Origin: Actinomycetes bacterium
GTDB taxonomy: Bacteria > Actinomycetota > Acidimicrobiia > Acidimicrobiales > RAAP-2
Assembly (NCBI GenBank): GCA_021849765.1
Contig: JAJZSM010000065.1
Span: forward strand, 1 to 7,787
Reading direction: 5' to 3'
DNA: 7,787 nucleotides
Within the stretch, counting starts at the first letter, position 1. Each line of letters opens with the position of its first letter. Positions 1 to 5,681 of this stretch are shown here, piece after piece. A model generated the notes under the pieces. The model was not told where the DNA came from. It ran no database searches and saw nothing but the letters and a program-made list of their open reading frames with translations. Both the position numbers and the translations under genes were made by a program.

Positions 1-329
1 ATGTCGTAGAGATCGGCGACGACGTGCTTCTCGTCTCCGATCAGGGGAAAATTCAGCGCCGTTCCCTGGGTCTCGGCGATGTCGCCCTTCCACTTGTCGT
101 GGCTCGTCACGTCATCGACTGACAAGCCGATGATCTTGGTGTTGCGCGCGTCGAACTCGGCCTTGCGAGCGGCGAAGCCGCCCAACTCGGTCGTGCAGAC
201 CGGCGTGAAATCCTTGGGGTGCGAAAAGAGGATTCCCCAGCTGTCGCCGAGCCACTGGTGGAATGAAATTGGCCCCTCCGTGGTGTCGGCCGTGAAGTCC
301 GGTGCTACGTCTCCTAAGCGGATCGCCAT
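1..329 (-). CDS. 1-Cys peroxiredoxin (Prx6/AhpC-TSA family), C-terminal part beyond window
   Basis: A thiol peroxidase of the thioredoxin-fold AhpC/TSA superfamily, which reduces hydrogen peroxide and organic hydroperoxides in the cytosol. The 109 visible residues start MAIRLGDVAPDF, the usual N-terminal strand of the family. They contain the peroxidatic motif DFTPVCTTELG, with Cys45 as the attacking cysteine and Thr42 as its partner. The form PVCTTE, and the GLSVDDVTSHDKW stretch at about residues 68-80, fit the Prx6 (1-Cys) group better than typical 2-Cys AhpC. No second cysteine is present in the visible part, but the C-terminal half (family length about 210-220 residues) lies outside the window, so the 1-Cys call is by similarity. 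The ATG at 327-329 is chosen because AAGGAG lies six bases upstream. It is divergent from the HAD phosphatase gene. Confidence 0.93.
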   Translation of the reverse strand, partial: MAIRLGDVAPDFTADTTEGPISFHQWLGDSWGILFSHPKDFTPVCTTELGGFAARKAEFDARNTKIIGLSVDDVTSHDKWKGDIAETQGTALNFPLIGDEKHVVADLYD

Positions 330-335
330 GATGAT

Positions 336-341
336 CTCCTT
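336..341 (-). promoter_or_regulatory. Ribosome binding site of the peroxiredoxin gene
   Basis: AAGGAG on the minus strand, six bases before the ATG at 327-329. This is a near-consensus Shine-Dalgarno sequence and fixes the peroxiredoxin start. Confidence 0.8.
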
Positions 342-375
342 CAGTGGCCCGTCCCCTGACCGGCCTCGCGAGGAC

Positions 376-406
376 ATGTTAATGACGGCACTCGCGAATC
401 CGGCAA
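376..406 (-). promoter_or_regulatory. Possible sigma-70-type promoter for the peroxiredoxin
   Basis: On the minus strand TTGCCG (401-406) is followed after 19 bases by TAACAT (376-381), which fits TANNNT. The spacer is longer than the usual 17 and the call rests only on these hexamers. The 330-464 interval must hold promoters for both divergent genes. It is the most AT-rich part of the left end (AATTCTCTAG to AGGAATTTC at about 405-432). I see no clear operator or hairpin in it. Confidence 0.25.
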
Positions 407-464
407 TTCTCTAGCGCATTAATAGGAATTTCTCAGCGACCCGCGCGCCTGTGAGACTGGGAGG

Positions 465-1142
465 ATGACCCGTTCCGCGACCGTGGCCGCATTCGATCTC
501 GACGGCACCCTCACCGAGGGGGGCAGCGTCTTCAAGTGGCTGGCCCACGTGGCCGGGCGACGCGCCACCTACGGCGCCGCCGCCCGCCTCGCCGTGCCCT
601 TGGCGATCGGAGGGCTGCGCAGCGGCTCGACGGCCGACCGCGTGAAAGAGCACCTCTTTCGCGCCCTACTCACTGGTCGCGATGCAGCCGAGGTGATCGA
701 CGAGTCGCGCATCTTCGCCCACGAGCACCTCGAGGGCAAGGTTCGCCCCCTCACTCACGAGCGCCTGCGCTGGCACCTCGCCCAAGGCCACGACGTCGTG
801 CTGGTCTCGGCCTCCCCCGAGATCTACGTGCGCGTCGTCGCCGATGAGGTGCGCGCTCACGGCGCCCTCGGCACACGCCTGGCGGTCGATCCCCTGGGCC
901 ACCTGACGGGCGGATACCTCGGACTGAACTGCCGTGGCGAAGAGAAGATGCGACGACTGCGCGAGTGGATCGAGGAGCGCCACGGCACCGACGACGTGTC
1001 GATCTACGCCTACGGTAATTCTCGCGGAGACCGGCGCATGCTACGCGGGGCTACGTATCCCTACAACGTGGGACGCCTCGGGCGTTTTGGGGCGCTTGGG
1101 CGCTTTCCGCGCCTTCGCAGGGCGTCGCCTACTGACGAATAG
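465..1142 (+). CDS. HAD-superfamily subclass IB phosphatase (SerB-like fold)
   Basis: A 225-residue cytosolic phosphohydrolase. All four HAD motifs are visible. Motif I is FDLDGTLT (Asp11 nucleophile, Asp13 acid/base). Motif II is VLVSASPE (Ser115). Motif III is GEEKMRRL (Lys161). Motif IV is YAYGNSRGDRRML (Asp189, metal ligand). A helical cap lies between motifs I and II, at about residues 20-100, as in phosphoserine-phosphatase-like subclass IB proteins. The substrate cannot be read from sequence; it could be phosphoserine or another small or lipid-linked phosphate. The tail after about residue 200 is basic, repeating G-R-[LF]-G-R-[FL] elements. The ATG at 465 is the only in-frame ATG before motif I. 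However, GGGAGG (459-464) directly abuts it, so GTG at 483 is an alternative start. The gene overlaps the convergent ATPase gene by 14 bases. Confidence 0.88.
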   Translation: MTRSATVAAFDLDGTLTEGGSVFKWLAHVAGRRATYGAAARLAVPLAIGGLRSGSTADRVKEHLFRALLTGRDAAEVIDESRIFAHEHLEGKVRPLTHERLRWHLAQGHDVVLVSASPEIYVRVVADEVRAHGALGTRLAVDPLGHLTGGYLGLNCRGEEKMRRLREWIEERHGTDDVSIYAYGNSRGDRRMLRGATYPYNVGRLGRFGALGRFPRLRRASPTDE

Positions 1143-2277
1143 CGGGCGTGAGCTCGATGACGCCGCTGGCGCGACCGTCGTAGGACACCTGGAGCGTGGC
1201 CGCCTGCTCGCGCCATGCGAGCACGCTGCCGCCAGGTCGGTCCACCACACCGAGGTTTACCTCGTAGACGCCGTCAAGCAACGGCAGCTCCGCGACCTCG
1301 ACGCCGATGCGATTCGAACCGGGAACTAGTGACACCGGTGAGGCCTGGACGTCGCTGCGACTGACCAGGAGACCGCCGCGGGTGAACACTTCCAGGAGGA
1401 AGAAGCCACTCACTGCGCGCTCGCTCGTCACGTCGACGTCGAGGTGCAGCGGAGTCCCGTGACGAACGAGGAATGAGCCGGTCGGCGATGTCACCGCGTC
1501 GATGTGCACGTCGACCGGTGCGCCCGGGGCGTCCGAAGTCGGCGCGTCACCGAGGAGATGCTCGCGAAATATACGCAGGGAGTCGGCCACCGGGCCGTCG
1601 GCGATCAGTTCGCCCCCGTCGAGGACGATGGCCCGATCGCAGATCGCGCGAACCTGGTCGGCCTGGTGGGTAACGAAGAGGATGGAGCGACCCTCGCGCT
1701 GGAAGTGGCGGATCCGGTCGATGCACTTAGCTTGAAATCGCTCGTCGCCCACGGCCAGCACCTCGTCGACGACCAGGATGTCAGGATTGACGTTGACCGC
1801 CACCGCGAAAGCCAAGCGCACGTACATGCCGCTCGAATAGAACTTCACCTGGGTGTCAATGAACTGTTCGAGCTCGCTGAAAGCCACGACGTCGTCGAAG
1901 ATCGCGTCGACCATCTTGCGCGAGAAGCCCAACATCGATCCGTAGAGGTAGACGTTGTCGCGCCCCGAGAGCTCGTGCTGGAACCCCGCGCCAAGTTCGA
2001 GCAGCGCGGCGAGGCTCCCGCGTAGTCGAATCTCACCCGACGTGGGCTGTAGTACTCCGCAGATTGTCTTGAGCAGTGTCGATTTACCCGAACCATTACG
2101 ACCGAGGATCCCCACGGTCTCACCGTCAGACACCGTGAAGTTGATGTGCGAGAGGGCTCGGAAGACCTCGGTCGAGCCCGAACGTGGGTGCAGGATTCTC
2201 TCCTTGAGCGACTGGTGTCGTTCGTGGTGGATCTTGAACTGCTTCGAGACGTCCTCGACCTCGATGACGTTGACCAT
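1129..2277 (-). CDS. Wzt-like ABC transporter ATPase with C-terminal carbohydrate-binding-type domain
   Basis: A 382-residue ATPase of the Wzt/TagH/RfbE family. It powers export of an undecaprenyl-linked polysaccharide or teichoic-acid-type polymer across the cytoplasmic membrane together with the permease just upstream. Walker A is GRNGSGKST at 59-67, the Q-loop Gln is at 100 in ELGAGFQHELSG (a hallmark of this subfamily), the signature is YSSGM at 147-151, Walker B with the catalytic Glu is DILVVDE at 166-172, and the H-loop His is 204. The nucleotide-binding domain ends near residue 240. Residues about 253-382 form a second, beta-rich domain in the position of the Wzt C-terminal domain, which in O-antigen systems recognises the modified end of the glycan. 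The start is ATG at 2277, with GGAG five bases upstream. It shares one base with the permease stop (TGATG). The frame stays open further upstream, but that part translates the permease out of frame. Confidence 0.93.
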   Translation of the reverse strand: MVNVIEVEDVSKQFKIHHERHQSLKERILHPRSGSTEVFRALSHINFTVSDGETVGILGRNGSGKSTLLKTICGVLQPTSGEIRLRGSLAALLELGAGFQHELSGRDNVYLYGSMLGFSRKMVDAIFDDVVAFSELEQFIDTQVKFYSSGMYVRLAFAVAVNVNPDILVVDEVLAVGDERFQAKCIDRIRHFQREGRSILFVTHQADQVRAICDRAIVLDGGELIADGPVADSLRIFREHLLGDAPTSDAPGAPVDVHIDAVTSPTGSFLVRHGTPLHLDVDVTSERAVSGFFLLEVFTRGGLLVSRSDVQASPVSLVPGSNRIGVEVAELPLLDGVYEVNLGVVDRPGGSVLAWREQAATLQVSYDGRASGVIELTPAIRQ

Positions 2278-3209
2278 CAGAGCTCCGACTCGAAATTTCC
2301 CTCGAGGCGGCCGAAGATCGTCACCGACACGAGAAAGACCAGGGCCATGATCGCGAGTAGTCCGAGATTGAGGTAAAAGTACGTCGACATCGGCCAGGTG
2401 GGGAGGATGTGCAGTGTCGCACCAGTGGTTGTGGACTTGACCGTGGTAGCGACGTAGAAGATTCGCTGGAAGGTGAGAATGATTAGGGTCACCGGGTTGA
2501 GGAAGTAGAAGTTCGCCAGACCATGGCTGTGCAGAGTCGCCGCGATCGAGTTCTCGTAGGAGTAGACCACCGGCGAGACCCAAAACCACAGTTGCAGCAC
2601 AACTTCCATCAGGTGACGCACGTCGCGCAGGTAGACCGTGACCGCGGACATCACGATGGAGATCGACGCCGTGAGCAAGTAGAGCGCGAGGAACGAGATC
2701 GGCAAAATCCACAAGAAGCGCCAGGCCGGGGCGTGACCGACCACGGCGAGGAACACCGCGAGCACGCCGAGCTGGATGCCAAAGTAAATGACCGAGGCCC
2801 CCACGTTGGAGAGCGCCAGGATCTCTCTCGGAAAGGAGACCTTCTTCACCAGCCCCGCGCGATCCACGATGACCCCTGTCGAGGAACTGACCGCGGACTG
2901 GAACATATTCCACACGATCAGGCCCGAGAACAAGTACACCACGAAGTTCGGGATGCCGTTCTTTAGGAACACCGAGAACACTAGGAAGTACGTAGCGAGA
3001 GTCAGCGCCGGCGACAGCATCGACCAGACCAACCCGAGGGCCGAGCCCTTGTACTTGATCCGGATGTCGGAGAAGATGAGGCCAGTGAGTAGTTCTCGGC
3101 GCGCCAGCAAGTTGGTCAGTCGAACTCGCAGCGGGTCTCGCGCACTGACCACGCGAACCGGCGCGTCGTCGAGGTGACGGCGCTCGACTCCGGTTGACGG
3201 CTCAGACAC
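2277..3209 (-). CDS. ABC-2 type polysaccharide/teichoic-acid export permease (Wzm/TagG-like)
   Basis: A 310-residue integral membrane protein, the membrane half of the exporter encoded with the downstream ATPase. The N-terminal cytosolic stretch ends in an amphipathic region with DIRIKYKGSALGLVWSML (about 48-65), typical of the ABC-2 permeases that move polysaccharides, where the family shows D-x-K-x-[RK]-Y-[RK]-x-S-x-L-G. About six hydrophobic segments are visible, near residues 60-82, 88-107, 133-158, 166-190, 200-216 and 275-299. This matches the family count and its usual length of about 260-300. The start is GTG at 3207-3209, supported by AAGGGG (3214-3219) four bases upstream and by a one-base overlap with the clpP stop (TAGTG). 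Its own stop overlaps the ATPase start by one base, so the three genes are probably translationally coupled. The substrate is unknown because no glycosyltransferase is visible. Confidence 0.92.
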   Translation of the reverse strand: MSEPSTGVERRHLDDAPVRVVSARDPLRVRLTNLLARRELLTGLIFSDIRIKYKGSALGLVWSMLSPALTLATYFLVFSVFLKNGIPNFVVYLFSGLIVWNMFQSAVSSSTGVIVDRAGLVKKVSFPREILALSNVGASVIYFGIQLGVLAVFLAVVGHAPAWRFLWILPISFLALYLLTASISIVMSAVTVYLRDVRHLMEVVLQLWFWVSPVVYSYENSIAATLHSHGLANFYFLNPVTLIILTFQRIFYVATTVKSTTTGATLHILPTWPMSTYFYLNLGLLAIMALVFLVSVTIFGRLEGNFESEL

Positions 3210-3787
3210 TAGGCCCCTTGGCGAATGGCCGACCGATCGATGACCGCGTCGATGAAACCGTACTCGAGCGCCTCTTGGGCCGTAAACCAGCGGTCGCGGT
3301 CCGAGTCGGCTTCGATGCGATCGAGCGGCTGGCCGGTGTGAAAGGAGATGCGTTCGGCGAGCATCTTCTTCATGTAGACGATCTGCTCAGCCTGGATCGC
3401 GATGTCCGACGCTTGACCCTGCATGCCGCCGGCCGAGGGCTGGTGCATCAAGATGCGACTGTGGGGAAGGGAGAAACGCTTGCCCGGGGCGCCGGCGCAC
3501 AGCAGAAACTGGCCCATCGAGGCCGCCATGCCCACGCAGATCGTGCGAATGTCGCACTTGACGTACTGCATGGTGTCGTAGATCGCCAGGCCGTCGGTCA
3601 CCGATCCCCCCGGAGAATTGATGTAGAGGCTGATGTCACGGTCCGAGTCTTCGGCCTCGAGGAGCAGCAATTCGGCACAAATGCGGTTGGCCGCGCTCTG
3701 GTCGACCTGGGAGCCGAGAAAGACGATGCGCTCGCGAAGGAGCCGCTGGTTGAGATCATTTGCACCCAAGGTGTCACTGTTTACCAT
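3209..3787 (-). CDS. clpP: ATP-dependent Clp protease proteolytic subunit ClpP
   Basis: A 192-residue serine peptidase that forms the barrel chamber fed by AAA+ unfoldases such as ClpX or ClpC. The catalytic triad is intact: Ser90 in [10 protein letters not shown], His115 in ILMHQP and Asp165 in ADSDRDRWF. The handle and core motifs [11 protein letters not shown] and [13 protein letters not shown] are canonical. [13 protein letters not shown] and EALEYGFID look closest to actinobacterial ClpP1. One extra residue lies between His115 and GQASD compared with E. coli ClpP. The N terminus is short, about 14 residues before [11 protein letters not shown], and lacks the common axial-loop sequence. 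Neither tig nor clpX nor a second clpP is adjacent. The gene instead leads into the glycan exporter, which overlaps it by one base. There is no Shine-Dalgarno before ATG 3787, but a -10-like TAGATT sits six bases upstream, so the mRNA may be leaderless. Confidence 0.96.
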   Translation of the reverse strand: MVNSDTLGANDLNQRLLRERIVFLGSQVDQSAANRICAELLLLEAEDSDRDISLYINSPGGSVTDGLAIYDTMQYVKCDIRTICVGMAASMGQFLLCAGAPGKRFSLPHSRILMHQPSAGGMQGQASDIAIQAEQIVYMKKMLAERISFHTGQPLDRIEADSDRDRWFTAQEALEYGFIDAVIDRSAIRQGA

Positions 3788-3793
3788 GCGATC

Positions 3794-3799
3794 AATCTA
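3794..3799 (-). promoter_or_regulatory. Probable -10 element of a leaderless clpP promoter
   Basis: TAGATT on the minus strand matches TANNNT. It ends six bases before the clpP ATG, so transcription would begin at or next to the A of the start codon. No Shine-Dalgarno is present upstream of that ATG. No convincing -35 hexamer is seen 16-19 bases further up. Leaderless mRNAs are common in actinobacteria, which makes this arrangement plausible. Confidence 0.5.
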
Positions 3800-3832
3800 G
3801 TGCCGGGTCCCGCACGCGCCTCCGACGATGTC

Positions 3833-3838
3833 TAGAGT
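3833..3838 (+). promoter_or_regulatory. Possible -10 element for tRNA-Leu
   Basis: TAGAGT lies nine bases before the first base of the tRNA, a spacing that allows a short 5' precursor. The same ten-base context (CTAGAGTRGT) recurs after the tRNA at 3948-3957. No good -35 hexamer is seen. Confidence 0.35.
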
Positions 3839-3847
3839 GGTGGTCTC

Positions 3848-3930
3848 GCGGGCGTGGCGGAATTGGCAGACGCGCTGGTTTTAGGTACCAGTTCTTCGGA
3901 GTGTGGGTTCGAGTCCCGCCGCCCGCACCA
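3848..3930 (+). tRNA. tRNA-Leu (anticodon UAG)
   Basis: The cloverleaf can be drawn by hand. The acceptor stem GCGGGCG (3848-3854) pairs with CGCCCGC (3920-3926), followed by discriminator A and an encoded CCA (3928-3930). The D stem is GCG/CGC (3857-3859 with 3871-3873), with a loop containing TTGG. The anticodon stem CTGGT/ACCAG (3875-3879 with 3887-3891) encloses a seven-base loop with UAG at 3882-3884, which reads CUA and other CUN leucine codons. The variable region (3892-3902) is eleven bases and can form a short CT/AG stem over TCGG, as in class II tRNAs. The T arm has TTCGAGT in the loop and a five-pair stem with one G-U pair. I see no intrinsic terminator after it. Confidence 0.97.
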
Positions 3931-3945
3931 CACTCGCTGCGCGTC

Positions 3946-3954
3946 TGCTAGAGT
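3946..3954 (+). promoter_or_regulatory. Possible extended -10 promoter for the helicase-FKBP operon
   Basis: TGCTAGAGT fits the extended -10 pattern TGN-TANNNT, which can function without a -35 box; none is evident here. Initiation would fall near 3960 and give a leader of about 80 bases before the helicase start. Transcripts reading through from the tRNA promoter are an alternative source of helicase mRNA. Confidence 0.4.
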
Positions 3955-3959
3955 AGTTT

Positions 3960-3996
3960 GACCGATTCGCCGCGCTCTGCGGTGGAGACCGATTCG
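3960..3996 (+). repeat. Ten-base direct repeat in the helicase leader
   Basis: GACCGATTCG occurs at 3960-3969 and again, exactly, at 3987-3996, a period of 27 bases. Between the copies a small CCGC/GCGG hairpin (3970-3982) can form. The repeat could be a protein-binding pair or an RNA element; function is unknown. Confidence 0.5.
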
Positions 3997-4009
3997 ACCG
4001 TGACATTTC

Positions 4010-4028
4010 GAGTTGGTTTCACCAACTC
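4010..4028 (+). promoter_or_regulatory. Hairpin immediately upstream of the helicase ribosome binding site
   Basis: GAGTTGGT and ACCAACTC form a perfect eight-pair stem with a three-base TTC loop, ending two bases before the AGGAG Shine-Dalgarno (4031-4035), which is five bases from ATG 4041. No T run follows, so it is not a standard intrinsic terminator. Its position suggests an effect on ribosome access or mRNA stability. A role in temperature-dependent or autogenous control of a cold-shock-type helicase is inference. Confidence 0.55.
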
Positions 4029-4040
4029 ATAGGAGTCACA

Positions 4041-5672
4041 ATGTCCGTATCCTTCGCCGATCTCGGCGTCCCGTCCCACCTCGTCGCGCGTCTGAAGGCC
4101 CGCGGCATCAGCGACGCCTTCCCCATCCAGGAGGCCACGCTGCCCGACGCTCTCGCCGGGCGCGACGTCGTCGGCAAGGCCGCCACCGGCTCGGGCAAGA
4201 CCCTCGCCTTCGGCCTGCCTCTCATGGCGCGACTGGGCAAGGCCCGCCCCCGCCAGCCCCTCGCCCTCATCCTCGTGCCGACGCGTGAACTCGCCGCCCA
4301 GGTGCAAAAGGAGATCTCGGGTCTGAGCGAGGACCGTGGTCGTCGGATTATCTCGATCTATGGCGGCACGTCCTACAACACCACGCGCAAAGCACTCAAT
4401 GCAGGCGTCGACCTCGTCGTCGCCTGCCCCGGCCGCCTCGAGGACCTACTCGAGCAGCGCGCTCTCGACCTGTCGGCGGTCACTACCGTCGTCGTCGATG
4501 AGGCCGACCGCATGGCCGACATGGGCTTCCTGCCCGCGGTGCGACGCATCGTCAGCCAGACCGCGAACGAGCGCCACGTCATGCTTTTCTCAGCCACCAT
4601 GGGCCCGGACGTGTCCTCACTAGTGCGCGAGTTCACCCGCGATGCCGCGATCCACGACGTGGTGGGTGAAGAGGCCCCGAGCGACGTCGACCACTACTTC
4701 TGGCGCGTGCCGCGCGACCAGCGCCCCCAGTTCGCCGCGGAAATCGTCAATCAGTACGAGCGCGCGATCGTCTTCACTCGCACAAAGCACGGCGCCGACC
4801 GCCTGGCCCGCCAGCTCGGCGAGCGCGGCATCTCCGCAGCCGCCCTGCACGGCGACCGTTCTCAGGCCCAGCGCGAGCGCGCGCTACGCGCCATGAAGAA
4901 CGGTGAAGTCCAGGTCCTCGTAGCGACTGACGTCGCCGCGCGCGGTATCCATATCGAAGCCCTCCCGGTTGTCGTTCACTATGACCCGCCGACGCAGACG
5001 ACCGACTACCTGCACCGCTCGGGCCGCACTGGCCGCGCCGGTGCCACGGGCGTCGTGATCTCACTTGTCGGCGAGGACGTCGCCAGCCAGGTCAAGCGTC
5101 TCCAGCGCACCCTGGGCCTCCCCATGTCCCTCGAGGGTCCGGCTGACGCGCCCGCGATGCGTCTCGGAGCAGTCGACGACGCCGAAGCCACCCAACGTCT
5201 CGACGGTACCAGCCCCAAGCCAGCCCGCGATTCACGCAGCTCACGTGACAGTGGGCCGCGCTCTAGTGGCCCGCGCACCTTCGTGCCACGCGACTCCGAC
5301 GCCGGACGCGAACGTCGCAACGACGCCCCGCGCGAGCGCGGTGCGCGCGCTCCCCGACACGATCGTGCCACCGCCGAACGCCCCACTCGCCGCGAGGCGC
5401 CGCGCGAGCGCAGCGCAGCTTCCGTGGCGCGCTCGGGCGCGGGTCAGGCGACGGTGAGTTTCTTTAACGACTCCAAGGGATTCGGATTTGCCACCGACGA
5501 GCGCGGCGACGACCTGTTCATCCACTTCTCCAACATCATCGGTGACGGATTCCGCTCTCTCAGCCAGGGCCAGCGCATCACATTCGAAGAGGCCAGCGGC
5601 CCCAAGGGTCGCGAAGCCCGCAACGTACGCGTAGTGGGCGCCGGGGCGAGTTCTGGATCACGCCGTAAGTAA
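4041..5672 (+). CDS. DEAD-box RNA helicase fused to a C-terminal cold-shock domain
   Basis: A 543-residue ATP-dependent RNA helicase, likely acting on structured RNA in ribosome assembly, mRNA decay or cold adaptation. All DEAD-box motifs are present: Q-motif Phe5 and Gln30, motif I ATGSGKT (48-54), Ia PTREL (80-84), GG (108-109), Ib PGR (130-132), II DEAD (153-156), III SAT (184-186), IV IVFTRT (243-248), V ATDVAARG (295-302) and VI HRSGRTGRAG (325-334). The core ends near 360. Residues about 385-467 are a disordered-looking linker rich in Arg, Ser, Pro, Asp and Ala. Residues about 468-532 are a cold-shock domain with RNP1-like KGFGFA (479-484) and RNP2-like DLFIHF (491-496), a single-stranded nucleic-acid-binding OB fold. 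AGGAG lies five bases before the ATG. The FKBP gene follows after nine bases. It could be annotated DeaD or RhlE; I cannot choose. Confidence 0.95.
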   Translation: MSVSFADLGVPSHLVARLKARGISDAFPIQEATLPDALAGRDVVGKAATGSGKTLAFGLPLMARLGKARPRQPLALILVPTRELAAQVQKEISGLSEDRGRRIISIYGGTSYNTTRKALNAGVDLVVACPGRLEDLLEQRALDLSAVTTVVVDEADRMADMGFLPAVRRIVSQTANERHVMLFSATMGPDVSSLVREFTRDAAIHDVVGEEAPSDVDHYFWRVPRDQRPQFAAEIVNQYERAIVFTRTKHGADRLARQLGERGISAAALHGDRSQAQRERALRAMKNGEVQVLVATDVAARGIHIEALPVVVHYDPPTQTTDYLHRSGRTGRAGATGVVISLVGEDVASQVKRLQRTLGLPMSLEGPADAPAMRLGAVDDAEATQRLDGTSPKPARDSRSSRDSGPRSSGPRTFVPRDSDAGRERRNDAPRERGARAPRHDRATAERPTRREAPRERSAASVARSGAGQATVSFFNDSKGFGFATDERGDDLFIHFSNIIGDGFRSLSQGQRITFEEASGPKGREARNVRVVGAGASSGSRRK

Positions 5673-5676
5673 GGAG
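5671..5676 (+). promoter_or_regulatory. Ribosome binding site of the FKBP gene, overlapping the helicase stop
   Basis: AAGGAG shares two bases with the helicase TAA (5670-5672) and lies five bases before the GTG start at 5682. It supports that GTG start and suggests the two genes form one operon. Confidence 0.8.
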
Positions 5677-5681
5677 CGCCT

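Noticed and set aside
79..414. Plus-strand 111-residue open frame at the left end
   Set aside because: It is antisense to the peroxiredoxin, whose PVCTTE motif and Shine-Dalgarno are clear.
1473..2025. Several plus-strand open frames opposite the ABC ATPase
   Set aside because: They mirror conserved ATPase motifs on the other strand and have no ribosome-binding context or recognisable fold.
2278..2913. Upstream extension of the ATPase reading frame to a 594-residue protein
   Set aside because: The added 200 or so residues are an arginine/glycine-rich out-of-frame reading of the permease gene. The Wzt-like protein begins naturally at ATG 2277 with its own Shine-Dalgarno.
3194..3835. Plus-strand 213-residue open frame opposite clpP
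   Set aside because: The opposite strand encodes a complete ClpP with an intact triad; this frame shows no domain and runs through the clpP promoter.
3848..3930. tRNA-Leu as an integration site for a mobile element
   Set aside because: No integrase, no duplicated tRNA 3' end and no foreign-looking genes are present on either side within the window.
4010..4028. Hairpin as an intrinsic terminator for the tRNA
   Set aside because: No T run follows. The next bases are the helicase Shine-Dalgarno, and the stem is about 80 bases past the tRNA.
5200..5445. Low-complexity region as a sequence repeat or recombination site
   Set aside because: The repeated CGCGAGCGC-like words come from Arg/Glu/Ala codons of the helicase linker; no exact tandem unit is seen.
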